Shown here one piece after another: positions 18,534-27,246 of a stretch of DNA of 64,000 nt. A program made the translations under genes and the position numbers. Every line of letters begins with the position of its first letter. Position 1 is the first letter of the stretch. The DNA is from Hyunsoonleella aquatilis. GTDB taxonomy: Bacteria; Bacteroidota; Bacteroidia; Flavobacteriales; Flavobacteriaceae. The notes under the pieces were generated by a model that saw nothing but the letters and a program-made list of their open reading frames with translations, was not told the DNA's origin and did no database searches. The stretch lies in NCBI RefSeq assembly GCF_014270105.1, contig NZ_JACNMF010000003.1, forward strand, positions 558,001-622,000, given 5' to 3'.

Positions 18534-19616
18534 ATGGATAAAGCTTCTTTACTCCAAATTCAAAAACTACTGGATAATTCCGATCTTTTACTTGGAACAA
18601 AGCCCAAAAAAAGCTATCCATCCTATGACTTTTCAAAAGAAACTATTTTGGTCACTGGTGCAGCAGGCTCCATTGGAAGTGGTTTAGTACAAAGCTTGGT
18701 GAATTCTAAGTACAAAAAACTTATCCTTTTGGACAATGCTGAAACACCCCTTTACTACCTTGAAAAGGAATTTAGTTTAAAGCAACACCACTCGATTAAA
18801 TTTATTTTAGGCGATATAAGTGACAAAAAGGCCATGAAGGCACTGTTTGAAACATACAGGCCTACCCTAATTTTTCATGCAGCCGCCTACAAACATGTCT
18901 CTTTAATGGAGCTACATCCCTACGAAGCGGTTAAAGTAAATATTAACGCCACAATTTATTTGGCAACATTGGCCGTCCAGTATAATGCGAGAAAATTTAT
19001 TTTCATCTCAACCGACAAAGCGGTTAATCCAATGGGAGTCATGGGCATGACCAAGAATATTGCCGAAAACTATTTAACTAATCTGGTAGACACCAATAAC
19101 ACTGTATTTATTACAGCCCGTTTTGGAAATATTTTTGGATCTAATGGCTCAGTGGTGCCTTTGTTTATAAAACAACTTGAACAAGGAGAAGACTTAAGCC
19201 TGACGGATTCAAATATTTCGAGATTGTTTATCGATAAGGACAAGGCCTGCGATTTCATTTTGCAGACTTCGATGTTTGAAACTTCCGAGAATATCAAAGT
19301 GTCCTTTGATATGGGAAAGCCAATTAAAATTTTAGACTTGGCTAAATTGTTAATTGATAATTATAATTCTATCCATAAATGCAATATTTCACCAGGCATA
19401 TCAATCACACAACTACAAGAGGGAGAGAAACTAGTAGAAGAAATGATATCAGAAAATGAAGTCCTTATTCCCAGCAAAACTGAAGAAATCTATCTTATTC
19501 TAAATAAAAAAGCAAAAACTAAAACCCTTTTTGATCTTAATAAACTGGAAGCTGTTTCCCCTTTTATGGAAGCCCAAAAAATAAAGGTTATTTTGAGCAC
19601 ACTATGTCAATTTTAG
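18534..19616 (+). CDS. short CapD-like nucleotide-sugar 4,6-dehydratase
   Basis: A soluble 360-residue member of the extended SDR family that dehydrates UDP-GlcNAc-type sugars. Rossmann motif TGAAGSIGSG near 43-52, AAAYKHVSLME, and STDKAVNPMGVMGMTK with Met in place of the usual catalytic Tyr, as in PglF/CapD. It lacks the N-terminal membrane domain found in the long homologue at 25288-27246. It follows the sugar transferase by 64 bases and converges on proline dehydrogenase, overlapping its stop by 4 bases. Whether it feeds the same glycan as the main locus is unknown. Confidence 0.88.
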   Translation: MDKASLLQIQKLLDNSDLLLGTKPKKSYPSYDFSKETILVTGAAGSIGSGLVQSLVNSKYKKLILLDNAETPLYYLEKEFSLKQHHSIKFILGDISDKKAMKALFETYRPTLIFHAAAYKHVSLMELHPYEAVKVNINATIYLATLAVQYNARKFIFISTDKAVNPMGVMGMTKNIAENYLTNLVDTNNTVFITARFGNIFGSNGSVVPLFIKQLEQGEDLSLTDSNISRLFIDKDKACDFILQTSMFETSENIKVSFDMGKPIKILDLAKLLIDNYNSIHKCNISPGISITQLQEGEKLVEEMISENEVLIPSKTEEIYLILNKKAKTKTLFDLNKLEAVSPFMEAQKIKVILSTLCQF

Positions 19617-20788
19617 GCAAGTTTTCTTCTTTGCCTTTCCTTCTTAAGCAGGGTTAGTTCCCGTCCCGTTTGGCCTGCTACTGATGTGTTCTCCTCCGCC
19701 CTTCGTGTCAAGTATGGCATAACGTCCTTAACAGGCCCAAATGGCATATACTTTGCAACATTATAACCCAAATGTGCCAAATTATAGCTAATGTGATCAC
19801 TCATGCCATAGAGCTGTCCAAACCAAACTCTTGGGTCGTTATTTGAAATACCTTTTTCTTGCATTAAATCCATTAATAAATAAGTACTCTCTTCATTATG
19901 AGTACCGGCAAATATCGACATGCAATCCAAATTATCTATCATATAGCGCAAAGCATCATTGAAATTTTCATCCGTTGCCTGTTTATTAGGGCATATTGGG
20001 GATATGTAATCCCTATCCTCTGCCCTTTCGTTCTCTTTTTCCATGTAAGCTCCGCGGACCAATTTGAATCCCAAATAATAATTCCCGGATTTGGACAAAT
20101 CATGCTGATGCTTCATGAAATCCATTCGGTCGTGTCTATACATCTGAAGTGTATTATACACAATTGGCTTTTCGATATTATATTTTTGCATCATTCTGGT
20201 TACCAAGCCATCCGCAGCATCCTGATACCAGCTTTCTTCGGCATCCACCAAAACCGCAACATCACTATCCTTGGCTTTCCTGCAAACTTGATCAAACCTG
20301 TCTTCAACTTTTTGCCATTCCTGTTTTTCAATATCATTAAGGGCCAGCCCTTGATTCACCTTTTCAAAGAGCTTAAACCTTCCAAAACCAGATGGTTTGA
20401 ACACTGCAATAGGAATGGCATCAATTTCAGTTGCAAAATCAATAATTTTTAATACTGTGTCTAGAGCATTATCAAACTCCTTCTCGCTTTCCTTACCTTC
20501 AACCGAGTAGTCCAAAACGGAACACACGCCTTTTTCAAACATCTTATCGATTACAGGTAAGCAATCCTCCTCGTTTACGCCTCCACAAAAATGATCAAAT
20601 ACTGTAGAGCGAATCAGACCTTCAATGGGCAAATTAGCTTTTAAGGCAAAATTTGTAGCCGCCGTACCGATTCTAACTAGAGGTTCAACCGATATCATTT
20701 TGAATAAAAAATAGGCACGTTCCAATTCAGAATCGTTCTTCAGCTCAAATGCTATAGCGGTATTGTCAAACGTATTTCTGTTCGTCAT
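19613..20788 (-). CDS. proline dehydrogenase
   Basis: FAD-linked oxidation of proline to pyrroline-5-carboxylate, the first step of proline catabolism. A 391-residue single-domain enzyme, unlike the large PutA fusion. Barrel motifs present: LGFKLVRGAYMEKE, AGTHNE, YMPFGPVKDVMPYLTRRAEEN (the RRxxEN end motif that binds the substrate carboxylate). Convergent with the short CapD-like gene and divergent from aroB. Confidence 0.93.
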   Translation of the reverse strand: MTNRNTFDNTAIAFELKNDSELERAYFLFKMISVEPLVRIGTAATNFALKANLPIEGLIRSTVFDHFCGGVNEEDCLPVIDKMFEKGVCSVLDYSVEGKESEKEFDNALDTVLKIIDFATEIDAIPIAVFKPSGFGRFKLFEKVNQGLALNDIEKQEWQKVEDRFDQVCRKAKDSDVAVLVDAEESWYQDAADGLVTRMMQKYNIEKPIVYNTLQMYRHDRMDFMKHQHDLSKSGNYYLGFKLVRGAYMEKENERAEDRDYISPICPNKQATDENFNDALRYMIDNLDCMSIFAGTHNEESTYLLMDLMQEKGISNNDPRVWFGQLYGMSDHISYNLAHLGYNVAKYMPFGPVKDVMPYLTRRAEENTSVAGQTGRELTLLKKERQRRKLA

Positions 20789-20882
20789 TTCAAATTATTT
20801 CCAACAAAGATAATTATTGCTAAACTACCATTTTAGTTAAAAACTCCTTAATTTCGCAGCCAAATCAATCTATCGAACCTAT

Positions 20883-21950
20883 ATGGATTCCATTACGGCC
20901 AATAACGGTATTATTCACTTTAATGACAAGTGTTACCCTTCCTTGAACGATCACATTAAAAGCCACAATTTTTCTAAGATTTTTGTCCTTGTTGACAGTA
21001 ATACCCATAAGCACTGTCTGCCTTTATTTTTATCTAATTTGGATACCGAAATACCAATTGAAATCATTGAAATTGAAGCCGGGGAAATACATAAAACCAT
21101 AGATACTTGCGTTGGGGTTTGGGATACCCTTTCCGAATTGGATGGTGATCGAAAAAGTCTGATGATAAATATTGGCGGTGGCGTAGTAACAGATTTGGGA
21201 GGTTTCGTGGCCTCAACATTTAAAAGGGGTATCGCATACGTTAATGTCCCAACCTCTTTGCTGGCCATGGTTGATGCATCGGTTGGTGGCAAAACAGGAG
21301 TAGATCTGGGCACCCTAAAAAATCAAATAGGAGTAATTAGCACGCCCGATATAGTATTGATAGACACCCAGTATTTAAACACTTTGCCTTCCGACCAAAT
21401 GCGTTCTGGAATGGCAGAAATGCTAAAACATGGCTTAATAACTAGCGAATCCTACTGGAATAAATTCAATGACTTATCTAAATTGACACTTAAAGATTTA
21501 GACAGTTTGATTTATGAATCCGTGCTCATTAAAAAGGCTGTTGTGGACGAAGACCCCTTTGAGAGTGGACTCCGGAAAACACTGAATTTTGGCCACACTC
21601 TTGGTCACGCGATAGAATCCTATTTTTTGAGCAATCCTAACAAATCTGATTTATTACATGGAGAAGCCATAGCCATCGGGATGATCTTAGAAACTTATAT
21701 TTCGTCCAAAATTCTTGGGTTCCCTCAGGATAAGTTAGCGTTAATAAAATCAATCTTTATCAAGTATTATGGTGTGGTAAATATCGAAGCCAATGATTAC
21801 GCTCCGATAATTGATCTGCTAAAATACGATAAGAAGAACTCACATGGGAACATCAATTTTGTGCTTCTTGAAGATATCGGTACCACCAAAATAGATTGCA
21901 GGGTCGAGGAACAACTTATCACCAATGCTTTTGAATATTATAAAAGTTAA
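20883..21950 (+). CDS. aroB: 3-dehydroquinate synthase
   Basis: Second step of the shikimate pathway, converting DAHP to 3-dehydroquinate with NAD and a divalent metal. The 355 residues include IGGGVVTDLGGFVAST, the PTSLLAMVDASVGGKTGVD segment and the metal-binding NFGHTLGHAIES; the distal ligand HGEA is also present. Monocistronic, ending at a hairpin shared with wzc. Confidence 0.96.
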   Translation: MDSITANNGIIHFNDKCYPSLNDHIKSHNFSKIFVLVDSNTHKHCLPLFLSNLDTEIPIEIIEIEAGEIHKTIDTCVGVWDTLSELDGDRKSLMINIGGGVVTDLGGFVASTFKRGIAYVNVPTSLLAMVDASVGGKTGVDLGTLKNQIGVISTPDIVLIDTQYLNTLPSDQMRSGMAEMLKHGLITSESYWNKFNDLSKLTLKDLDSLIYESVLIKKAVVDEDPFESGLRKTLNFGHTLGHAIESYFLSNPNKSDLLHGEAIAIGMILETYISSKILGFPQDKLALIKSIFIKYYGVVNIEANDYAPIIDLLKYDKKNSHGNINFVLLEDIGTTKIDCRVEEQLITNAFEYYKS

Positions 21951-21956
21951 ATAAAA

Positions 21957-21988
21957 AATCCTCTTAATATAATAAATATCAGAGGATT
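21957..21988. terminator. bidirectional terminator between aroB and wzc
   Basis: Stem AATCCTCT / AGAGGATT with a 16-base AT-rich loop, A-rich on the left and T-rich on the right, placed between the two convergent stop codons. Likely serves both genes. Confidence 0.6.
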
Positions 21989-22011
21989 AAGGTTTTATTT
22001 TTATAGTAGAG

Positions 22012-24417
22012 TTATGCTGATGCTTTCTTCCATCTAAACAATCCTTTCTTTTTTGGAGCGCCATAGTATCCATATTTCGCACCATATCCAAAATTAGACT
22101 GATTTACATCGTTAACCACGAGCATCATACCATTTAGTTTCTTATCGGCATGTAATTCTTTAGCAAAATTCAGTACTTCTTTTTCAGTATAACCAGCTCT
22201 GGTCATGTAAATAGTATAACCTGCATATTGACTAAACAATAAAGTATCTGTCACCAACATTGAGGGTGCAGTGTCAACGATAATATAATCATAGTCGTTT
22301 GAAACTTTGTCAAACAATTGTTTCATCCTATCACTCATCAATAATTCAGCTGGGTTTGGTGGTACTTTTCCAGAAACTAATAAATCCAAACTAATACTGT
22401 TAACTTCGTGCGTATTGGTAACATCTCCAATAGTTACAGATTTATCTGCAAGAAATTCAGTCAGGCCTATATCCGAGGCTTTAGATTTCTGACCTTTTAA
22501 TATAGTTTGAGTCTTAGGTTTCCTAATATCAGCACCAATCAGTAAAACCCTTTTTCCTGTATTGGCCACTGTAAGTGCCATGTTCAAACTAAAAAACGAT
22601 TTTCCCTCGCCATTAATAGTTGAAGTAACAAATACGACATTACTATAGGGCTTAGCATCATCACGTTTTCTTACATAGTCTAGATTGGTCCGAATAATCC
22701 TGAAAGATTCGGATAAAATGGAGCGATCATTACGCTGGATTAAATCTTTATCACTTCCAGAAATCCTAGGGATTTCTCCCAAAACAGGAATATTGTTGAT
22801 CACTTTCTCTAAATCTTCTTTGTTGTGGATTTTATTATCCATAAGATCTTTCACATAGAAAAAGGCGAAGGGTATACACAGTCCGAGCATTATTGCCGCT
22901 GCATAAACCATGGGGACCTTCGGAGAAACCTGAGTTCCATCAGAATGTGCTTGGTCGACAATCTTGGCGTTCGGAGCTGCTGAAATCAAAGAAATAGTGG
23001 CCTCTTCCCTTTTTTGGAGAAGATAAAGATATAGAGACTCCTTAATACTCTGTTCTCTTTCTATATCCCTAGACTTTCTAACTTGCCCAGGCAAAGCATA
23101 TATTTTTTGACTAAACTTTGATGTTTGGTTTTGCAAACTCCTAATTCTCAAATCAACAGCGCTAGAGGAATTATTCAAAGTTTGACGTAAATTGTCTTTT
23201 ATATTCTTGATTTGTTCGTCTAGGTTGACAATAATTGGGTTTTTTTCGTTAGAACTTTGCAATAGCTTCTGCCTCTGATCCAATAATTCGTTATACTTAG
23301 AAGCCAATGAATTTATGGCTCCATCTTCAAGTCCAAGATTAGTCGGAATACGTTGGAAACTATCATCATTTACCTGCTCCTTCATAAAATTAACGGTACT
23401 GTACTGCGTTCGAGCCTTGGCCAGTTCCTGTTCTGTTAGCGCATTATTATCCAGATATATTTGTGCTTCAGATGTAATATCTGTTAACTTATTACCGGTT
23501 TTAAATCGTTCAATTTCATCATCAACTTTTGAAAGATCAGTAGCAATCAAGTTAATTCTCTTGTCAATAAATTCCGCTGTATTGTTAGAAATATTACTCT
23601 TTTCCTGAACGGACAAATCATTGTATTCCTCAATTAAAGTGTCAATTATAGCCTTCGCCCTATCGGCAGAAGTATCGTCCAAGGATAAATTAATCACATT
23701 AGAAAACTCTCCAGCCGGTGAAATAAGAATACTGTTTTTATACTGTTCTGCCAACATTTTCACCGGTGTAATTCTAACATAAATAAGCCGGTCCTTGATG
23801 TAAGAAAGGTTTTTAAAGTTGGGGGTAAGGACGATATCACCAACAGGAGAAGAAATATTATTACCAAAGGATTTGGTCTGCACCAATGGTTCTTCAGCCC
23901 CAACTGGATGGTAAATAAAATCAAAAGTAGTTTCTGTTTTAATAATCAAACTAAAAACAAAATTTGATTTTCTGATTACCGAATCGGTTTCTATAAAATT
24001 AATAGTAATAGGAGCCCTGTCATTAGGAAAATACTGTGTGTCGTGTAACCTGCCCTTAGCATAGACGCGAATGTTAAGGTCTAATTTTTCTACAACGCCA
24101 GTCATCAATTTTCTAGATTTCAGCACTTCTATCTCATCTTCAATCGCTACCATTTCTGATGTGTTTTGGCCTAAATCTTGAAGTAAGTTTTGGGCAGGGT
24201 TAATATTTCCCTTATTGTGAACCAGCATTATTTTGGCATAAGCGTTAAATTCTGGTTCAGCATAGCGAAGGTGAAAATAGGCCAGTACCAAGAAAAAGAT
24301 GCAACTAAGTGCAAACCACTTCCAATGCTTGGTGTACTTTGAAACCAGTTTTTTTAAATCAAAGTCTACTTTTGAATTAGCAACATCTTGATTATGCTTT
24401 TTAACCCCTTTTTCCAT
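22012..24417 (-). CDS. wzc: Wzc-type polysaccharide co-polymerase and tyrosine autokinase
   Basis: Inner-membrane protein controlling chain length and export of capsule or exopolysaccharide with Wza. 801 residues: transmembrane helix about 33-50, periplasmic Wzz and coiled-coil/GNVR region (about 60-490), second helix about 500-520, then the BY-kinase domain with Walker A INGEGKSFFSL, Walker A' LLIGADIRKP and Walker B YIIVDTAP. The last 25 residues hold the tyrosine cluster (YGAKYGYYG). The usual first Asp of Walker A' is Gly here. It starts 8 bases after wza stops. Confidence 0.93.
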   Translation of the reverse strand: MEKGVKKHNQDVANSKVDFDLKKLVSKYTKHWKWFALSCIFFLVLAYFHLRYAEPEFNAYAKIMLVHNKGNINPAQNLLQDLGQNTSEMVAIEDEIEVLKSRKLMTGVVEKLDLNIRVYAKGRLHDTQYFPNDRAPITINFIETDSVIRKSNFVFSLIIKTETTFDFIYHPVGAEEPLVQTKSFGNNISSPVGDIVLTPNFKNLSYIKDRLIYVRITPVKMLAEQYKNSILISPAGEFSNVINLSLDDTSADRAKAIIDTLIEEYNDLSVQEKSNISNNTAEFIDKRINLIATDLSKVDDEIERFKTGNKLTDITSEAQIYLDNNALTEQELAKARTQYSTVNFMKEQVNDDSFQRIPTNLGLEDGAINSLASKYNELLDQRQKLLQSSNEKNPIIVNLDEQIKNIKDNLRQTLNNSSSAVDLRIRSLQNQTSKFSQKIYALPGQVRKSRDIEREQSIKESLYLYLLQKREEATISLISAAPNAKIVDQAHSDGTQVSPKVPMVYAAAIMLGLCIPFAFFYVKDLMDNKIHNKEDLEKVINNIPVLGEIPRISGSDKDLIQRNDRSILSESFRIIRTNLDYVRKRDDAKPYSNVVFVTSTINGEGKSFFSLNMALTVANTGKRVLLIGADIRKPKTQTILKGQKSKASDIGLTEFLADKSVTIGDVTNTHEVNSISLDLLVSGKVPPNPAELLMSDRMKQLFDKVSNDYDYIIVDTAPSMLVTDTLLFSQYAGYTIYMTRAGYTEKEVLNFAKELHADKKLNGMMLVVNDVNQSNFGYGAKYGYYGAPKKKGLFRWKKASA

Positions 24418-24425
24418 TTAAAAAT

Positions 24426-25199
24426 CTAATTTCTGGTTAGTAGTATGATTGATGAAGGTATTATAATAGAGGCGACTCCCAGAATAACACTAATTCTGCC
24501 GTCAAGAACCGAGGCCGATGAACCTGATCTGTTATACTCAACATAAACAATATCATTTTGGGTCAAATAATATACTGGAGAATTGAACAACTCCTTGTTC
24601 AATAAATTTACTCTAGTATAGGTTTTGGTGCCGTTAAAATCCCTGATTACCATAACATTATCTCTTTTAGCTTTTATATTCAAGTCCCCTGCAAGGGCAA
24701 CAGCCTCCAAAAGAGTAATCCGTTCTCCTGATACTTCGTAAATACCTGGTTTGTTTACCGATCCTAAAACCGATATTCTAAAGTTTAAAATTCTAATATT
24801 AACAATTGGGTCTTTAAGGTAATCCTCCAACTTTTTCTTGAACAATTCTTTGGCTTCTTCCACTGTTAATCCAAGAAGTTTTACCTTACCAAGTACTGGA
24901 TAATCAATATTGCCTTCTATATCAATAATATAATCAACAAGTTCGAGTGCTGAAGTGGTTTGGCTTTTGACCAAATTAAAGGGTTTTGCGGCCTCGAGAT
25001 CAAAAGTAGACACATAAATAGTTACGATGTCATTTACCTTAAGCCTTGGGGTAAATGTATCGGTATTAACTACGGTTTCAAAATCTTTTGCGTTTTGAAA
25101 GTAAACTACTTTCTTTCTAGAACTACATGAAGTGGTGACGAATAACGCTAATAAAGAAACATAAACAACTATTCGTCGAAATCTTAAAAATTCACTCAT
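24426..25199 (-). CDS. wza: Wza-type polysaccharide export lipoprotein
   Basis: Outer-membrane export channel for the polymer handled by Wzc. 257 residues: signal peptide with lipobox Cys25 (TTSC), polysaccharide export domain (about 45-140), a SLBB domain (about 145-225, beginning VLGSVNKPGIYEV) and a C-terminal hydrophobic helix (about 235-253). Shorter than E. coli Wza (about 380), as is common in Bacteroidota. It precedes wzc and follows the long CapD-like gene by 88 bp that contains a strong inverted repeat. Confidence 0.93.
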   Translation of the reverse strand: MSEFLRFRRIVVYVSLLALFVTTSCSSRKKVVYFQNAKDFETVVNTDTFTPRLKVNDIVTIYVSTFDLEAAKPFNLVKSQTTSALELVDYIIDIEGNIDYPVLGKVKLLGLTVEEAKELFKKKLEDYLKDPIVNIRILNFRISVLGSVNKPGIYEVSGERITLLEAVALAGDLNIKAKRDNVMVIRDFNGTKTYTRVNLLNKELFNSPVYYLTQNDIVYVEYNRSGSSASVLDGRISVILGVASIIIPSSIILLTRN

Positions 25200-25240
25200 T
25201 ATTATTCAATTTGGGGCAAGCTTAAGGATTCAAAAACATA

Positions 25241-25277
25241 ATTATGACTACATTCAAACTTCAAATGTAGTCATAAT
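25241..25277. repeat. 14-bp perfect inverted repeat between capD-like gene and wza
   Basis: ATTATGACTACATT (25241-25254) and AATGTAGTCATAAT (25264-25277) with a 9-base loop. AT-rich, with no clear U-tract on either strand. It lies between two genes of the same operon, so it may be an attenuator, a processing site or an RNA stabiliser. Confidence 0.6.
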
Positions 25278-25287
25278 ATGCTTAAAA

Positions 25288-27246
25288 TCATATAGATTTA
25301 TATTCTACTTGATTTTCTGAATTGGTATCTAAAATTCCTTTAGCTTTTTTATAAATTTTAACTCTTGTATCGAATTTCTCATATTCCGAGTTGTTCGATT
25401 TGTACTCTGGGATCAAGCTTTTCATTTTCATAACGATATTGTTGCTCTGAAAACGATTAGTGATACAAAGTTCTTCTATTTCGGATTTAACCTTATTATG
25501 CTCCAGCTCTCTCGTTTTACTTATCATAATCTTTTTATGGTAAGTAGAGAGTGTATTTTCTCCGTTTGCCAACAACTCTTCATAAAGCTTTTCTCCTGGA
25601 CGCAATCCAGTGATTTCAATATCAATATCTTCAGGATATCTTAACCCGGAAAGCTTAATCATATTTTTTGCCAAGTCATAAATTTTAACTGACTCTCCCA
25701 TATCGAATATAAAAATCTCACCACCTTTACCCATAGTACCAGCCTCTAAAACCAGACGAGAGGCTTCGGGGATTGTCATGAAATATCTTGTAATTTCCTT
25801 ATGCGTCAATGTTAAAGGGCCACCTTTTTCTATTTGTTTTTTAAACAAAGGAATTACTGAACCATTAGACCCCAAAACGTTTCCAAATCGTGTTGTAATA
25901 AACTTGGTCTTGCTTTCTTTCTGCAAACAGCTTATATACATTTCTGCCATTCGTTTGGTAGCTCCCATCACACTAGTTGGGTTAACGGCCTTATCGGTTG
26001 AAACAAAAACAAACTTTTTTATGTTATATCTAGAAGCAGTATCAGCCAATAACTTCGTCCCATTTACGTTAATTTTTATAGCTTCATATGGAGACTTCTC
26101 CATTAAGGGCACGTGTTTGTATGCCGCAGCATGAAAAACCATGGATGGTCTGTACATCTGAAATATGCTATCAATTCTAACGCCGTCCCTGATATCTGCT
26201 ACAATGGCCACAAAATTATTTTTGCCGTTTCTTATAAGTTCTTGCTGCAAGTCGTAAAGTGCGGATTCTGCCTGATCTATTAATATCAGTTTGCGCGCTT
26301 GGAAATTTGCTAATTGCTTCACCAATTCGCTTCCTATAGAACCTGCTGCACCAGTAACAACAATAACTTCTCCATTAAACTCATTTAGAAGATTTGGATT
26401 GTCAATCTCAATTGGTGCTCTTCCTAAAAGATCCTCAATTTCAAATTGCTTAATCTGGTTTGCATTAAGCTCGCCATCTATCCAAGTCTCAAAAGGAGGA
26501 ACTTTCTTAATTTCTATATCAAAATTCATGAAGTTGTCAACCAAAGAAATCAGTCGTCTGGAGTCTATGCTCTGCGAAGCTATTATTATCTCCTCAATAC
26601 CGTTAGTATTTACGAAGTCATGGCTCAACTTATCTAGGGTATAAATAGGCGTCCCATTAATAAGCTTACCCTGTTTTTTCTCATTATCATCCACAAAGCA
26701 AATAACATTATAGCTTACGCTTGTATTGTTCAATAAGGCATTGTAGGTTAAGATGCCTGAGTCTCCTGCTCCATATATAATTATGTTTCTTGAAGATAAT
26801 AGTTGCACTTTCAACTGTTTGTAAGCTAGTTTGAAAAGCAATCGGCACCCAGATAATGTTACAAAACTAAATAATGCATGTACCACTATAATGGAAAGCG
26901 GGATTGTAAAACTACCTAAAAGACCGGTAACTCTGTTAACCAATACAAAAAGTATTGATATAATGGACATAAGCACCACCGACTTGAACACATTCATTAC
27001 ATCCGTAAATCCAGTATGTCGGATAACACTTTTAAAGGACCCTACCACTAGAAAACTAAACGACGCAATTATGAGCAACAACGGCATTTGTATTTTCAGT
27101 TGGCTTAAGTCAAAACCAAATGTAAAATTAAACCTCACGTAGTACGCAAGAACAAACGTTAATAATACAATGGATAAATCAATACCAAAAACAAGCCATT
27201 TAGAGGCATATTTCTGGGAATAATAAGTAAAGTAGTTCTTTATCAT
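25288..27246 (-). CDS. PglF/CapD-like membrane nucleotide-sugar 4,6-dehydratase
   Basis: A 652-residue protein. Four transmembrane helices (about 17-37, 50-70, 83-103, 113-135), a CoA-binding-like Rossmann domain (IIIYGAGDSG near 153), then the catalytic extended SDR domain with VVTGAAGSIGSE near 296, AAAYKHVPLME and STDKAVNPTSVMGATK. Expected reaction: UDP-GlcNAc to UDP-2-acetamido-4-keto-2,6-dideoxyhexose, the substrate of the PglE-like aminotransferase whose stop overlaps its start by 4 bases. Confidence 0.92.
   Translation of the reverse strand: MIKNYFTYYSQKYASKWLVFGIDLSIVLLTFVLAYYVRFNFTFGFDLSQLKIQMPLLLIIASFSFLVVGSFKSVIRHTGFTDVMNVFKSVVLMSIISILFVLVNRVTGLLGSFTIPLSIIVVHALFSFVTLSGCRLLFKLAYKQLKVQLLSSRNIIIYGAGDSGILTYNALLNNTSVSYNVICFVDDNEKKQGKLINGTPIYTLDKLSHDFVNTNGIEEIIIASQSIDSRRLISLVDNFMNFDIEIKKVPPFETWIDGELNANQIKQFEIEDLLGRAPIEIDNPNLLNEFNGEVIVVTGAAGSIGSELVKQLANFQARKLILIDQAESALYDLQQELIRNGKNNFVAIVADIRDGVRIDSIFQMYRPSMVFHAAAYKHVPLMEKSPYEAIKINVNGTKLLADTASRYNIKKFVFVSTDKAVNPTSVMGATKRMAEMYISCLQKESKTKFITTRFGNVLGSNGSVIPLFKKQIEKGGPLTLTHKEITRYFMTIPEASRLVLEAGTMGKGGEIFIFDMGESVKIYDLAKNMIKLSGLRYPEDIDIEITGLRPGEKLYEELLANGENTLSTYHKKIMISKTRELEHNKVKSEIEELCITNRFQSNNIVMKMKSLIPEYKSNNSEYEKFDTRVKIYKKAKGILDTNSENQVEYKSI

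Noticed and set aside
19898-20452. 184-residue open frame on the plus strand opposite proline dehydrogenase
   Set aside because: The minus strand encodes a full-length enzyme with intact motifs; the opposite frame has no recognisable domain and a low-complexity Cys/His/Ile-rich composition.
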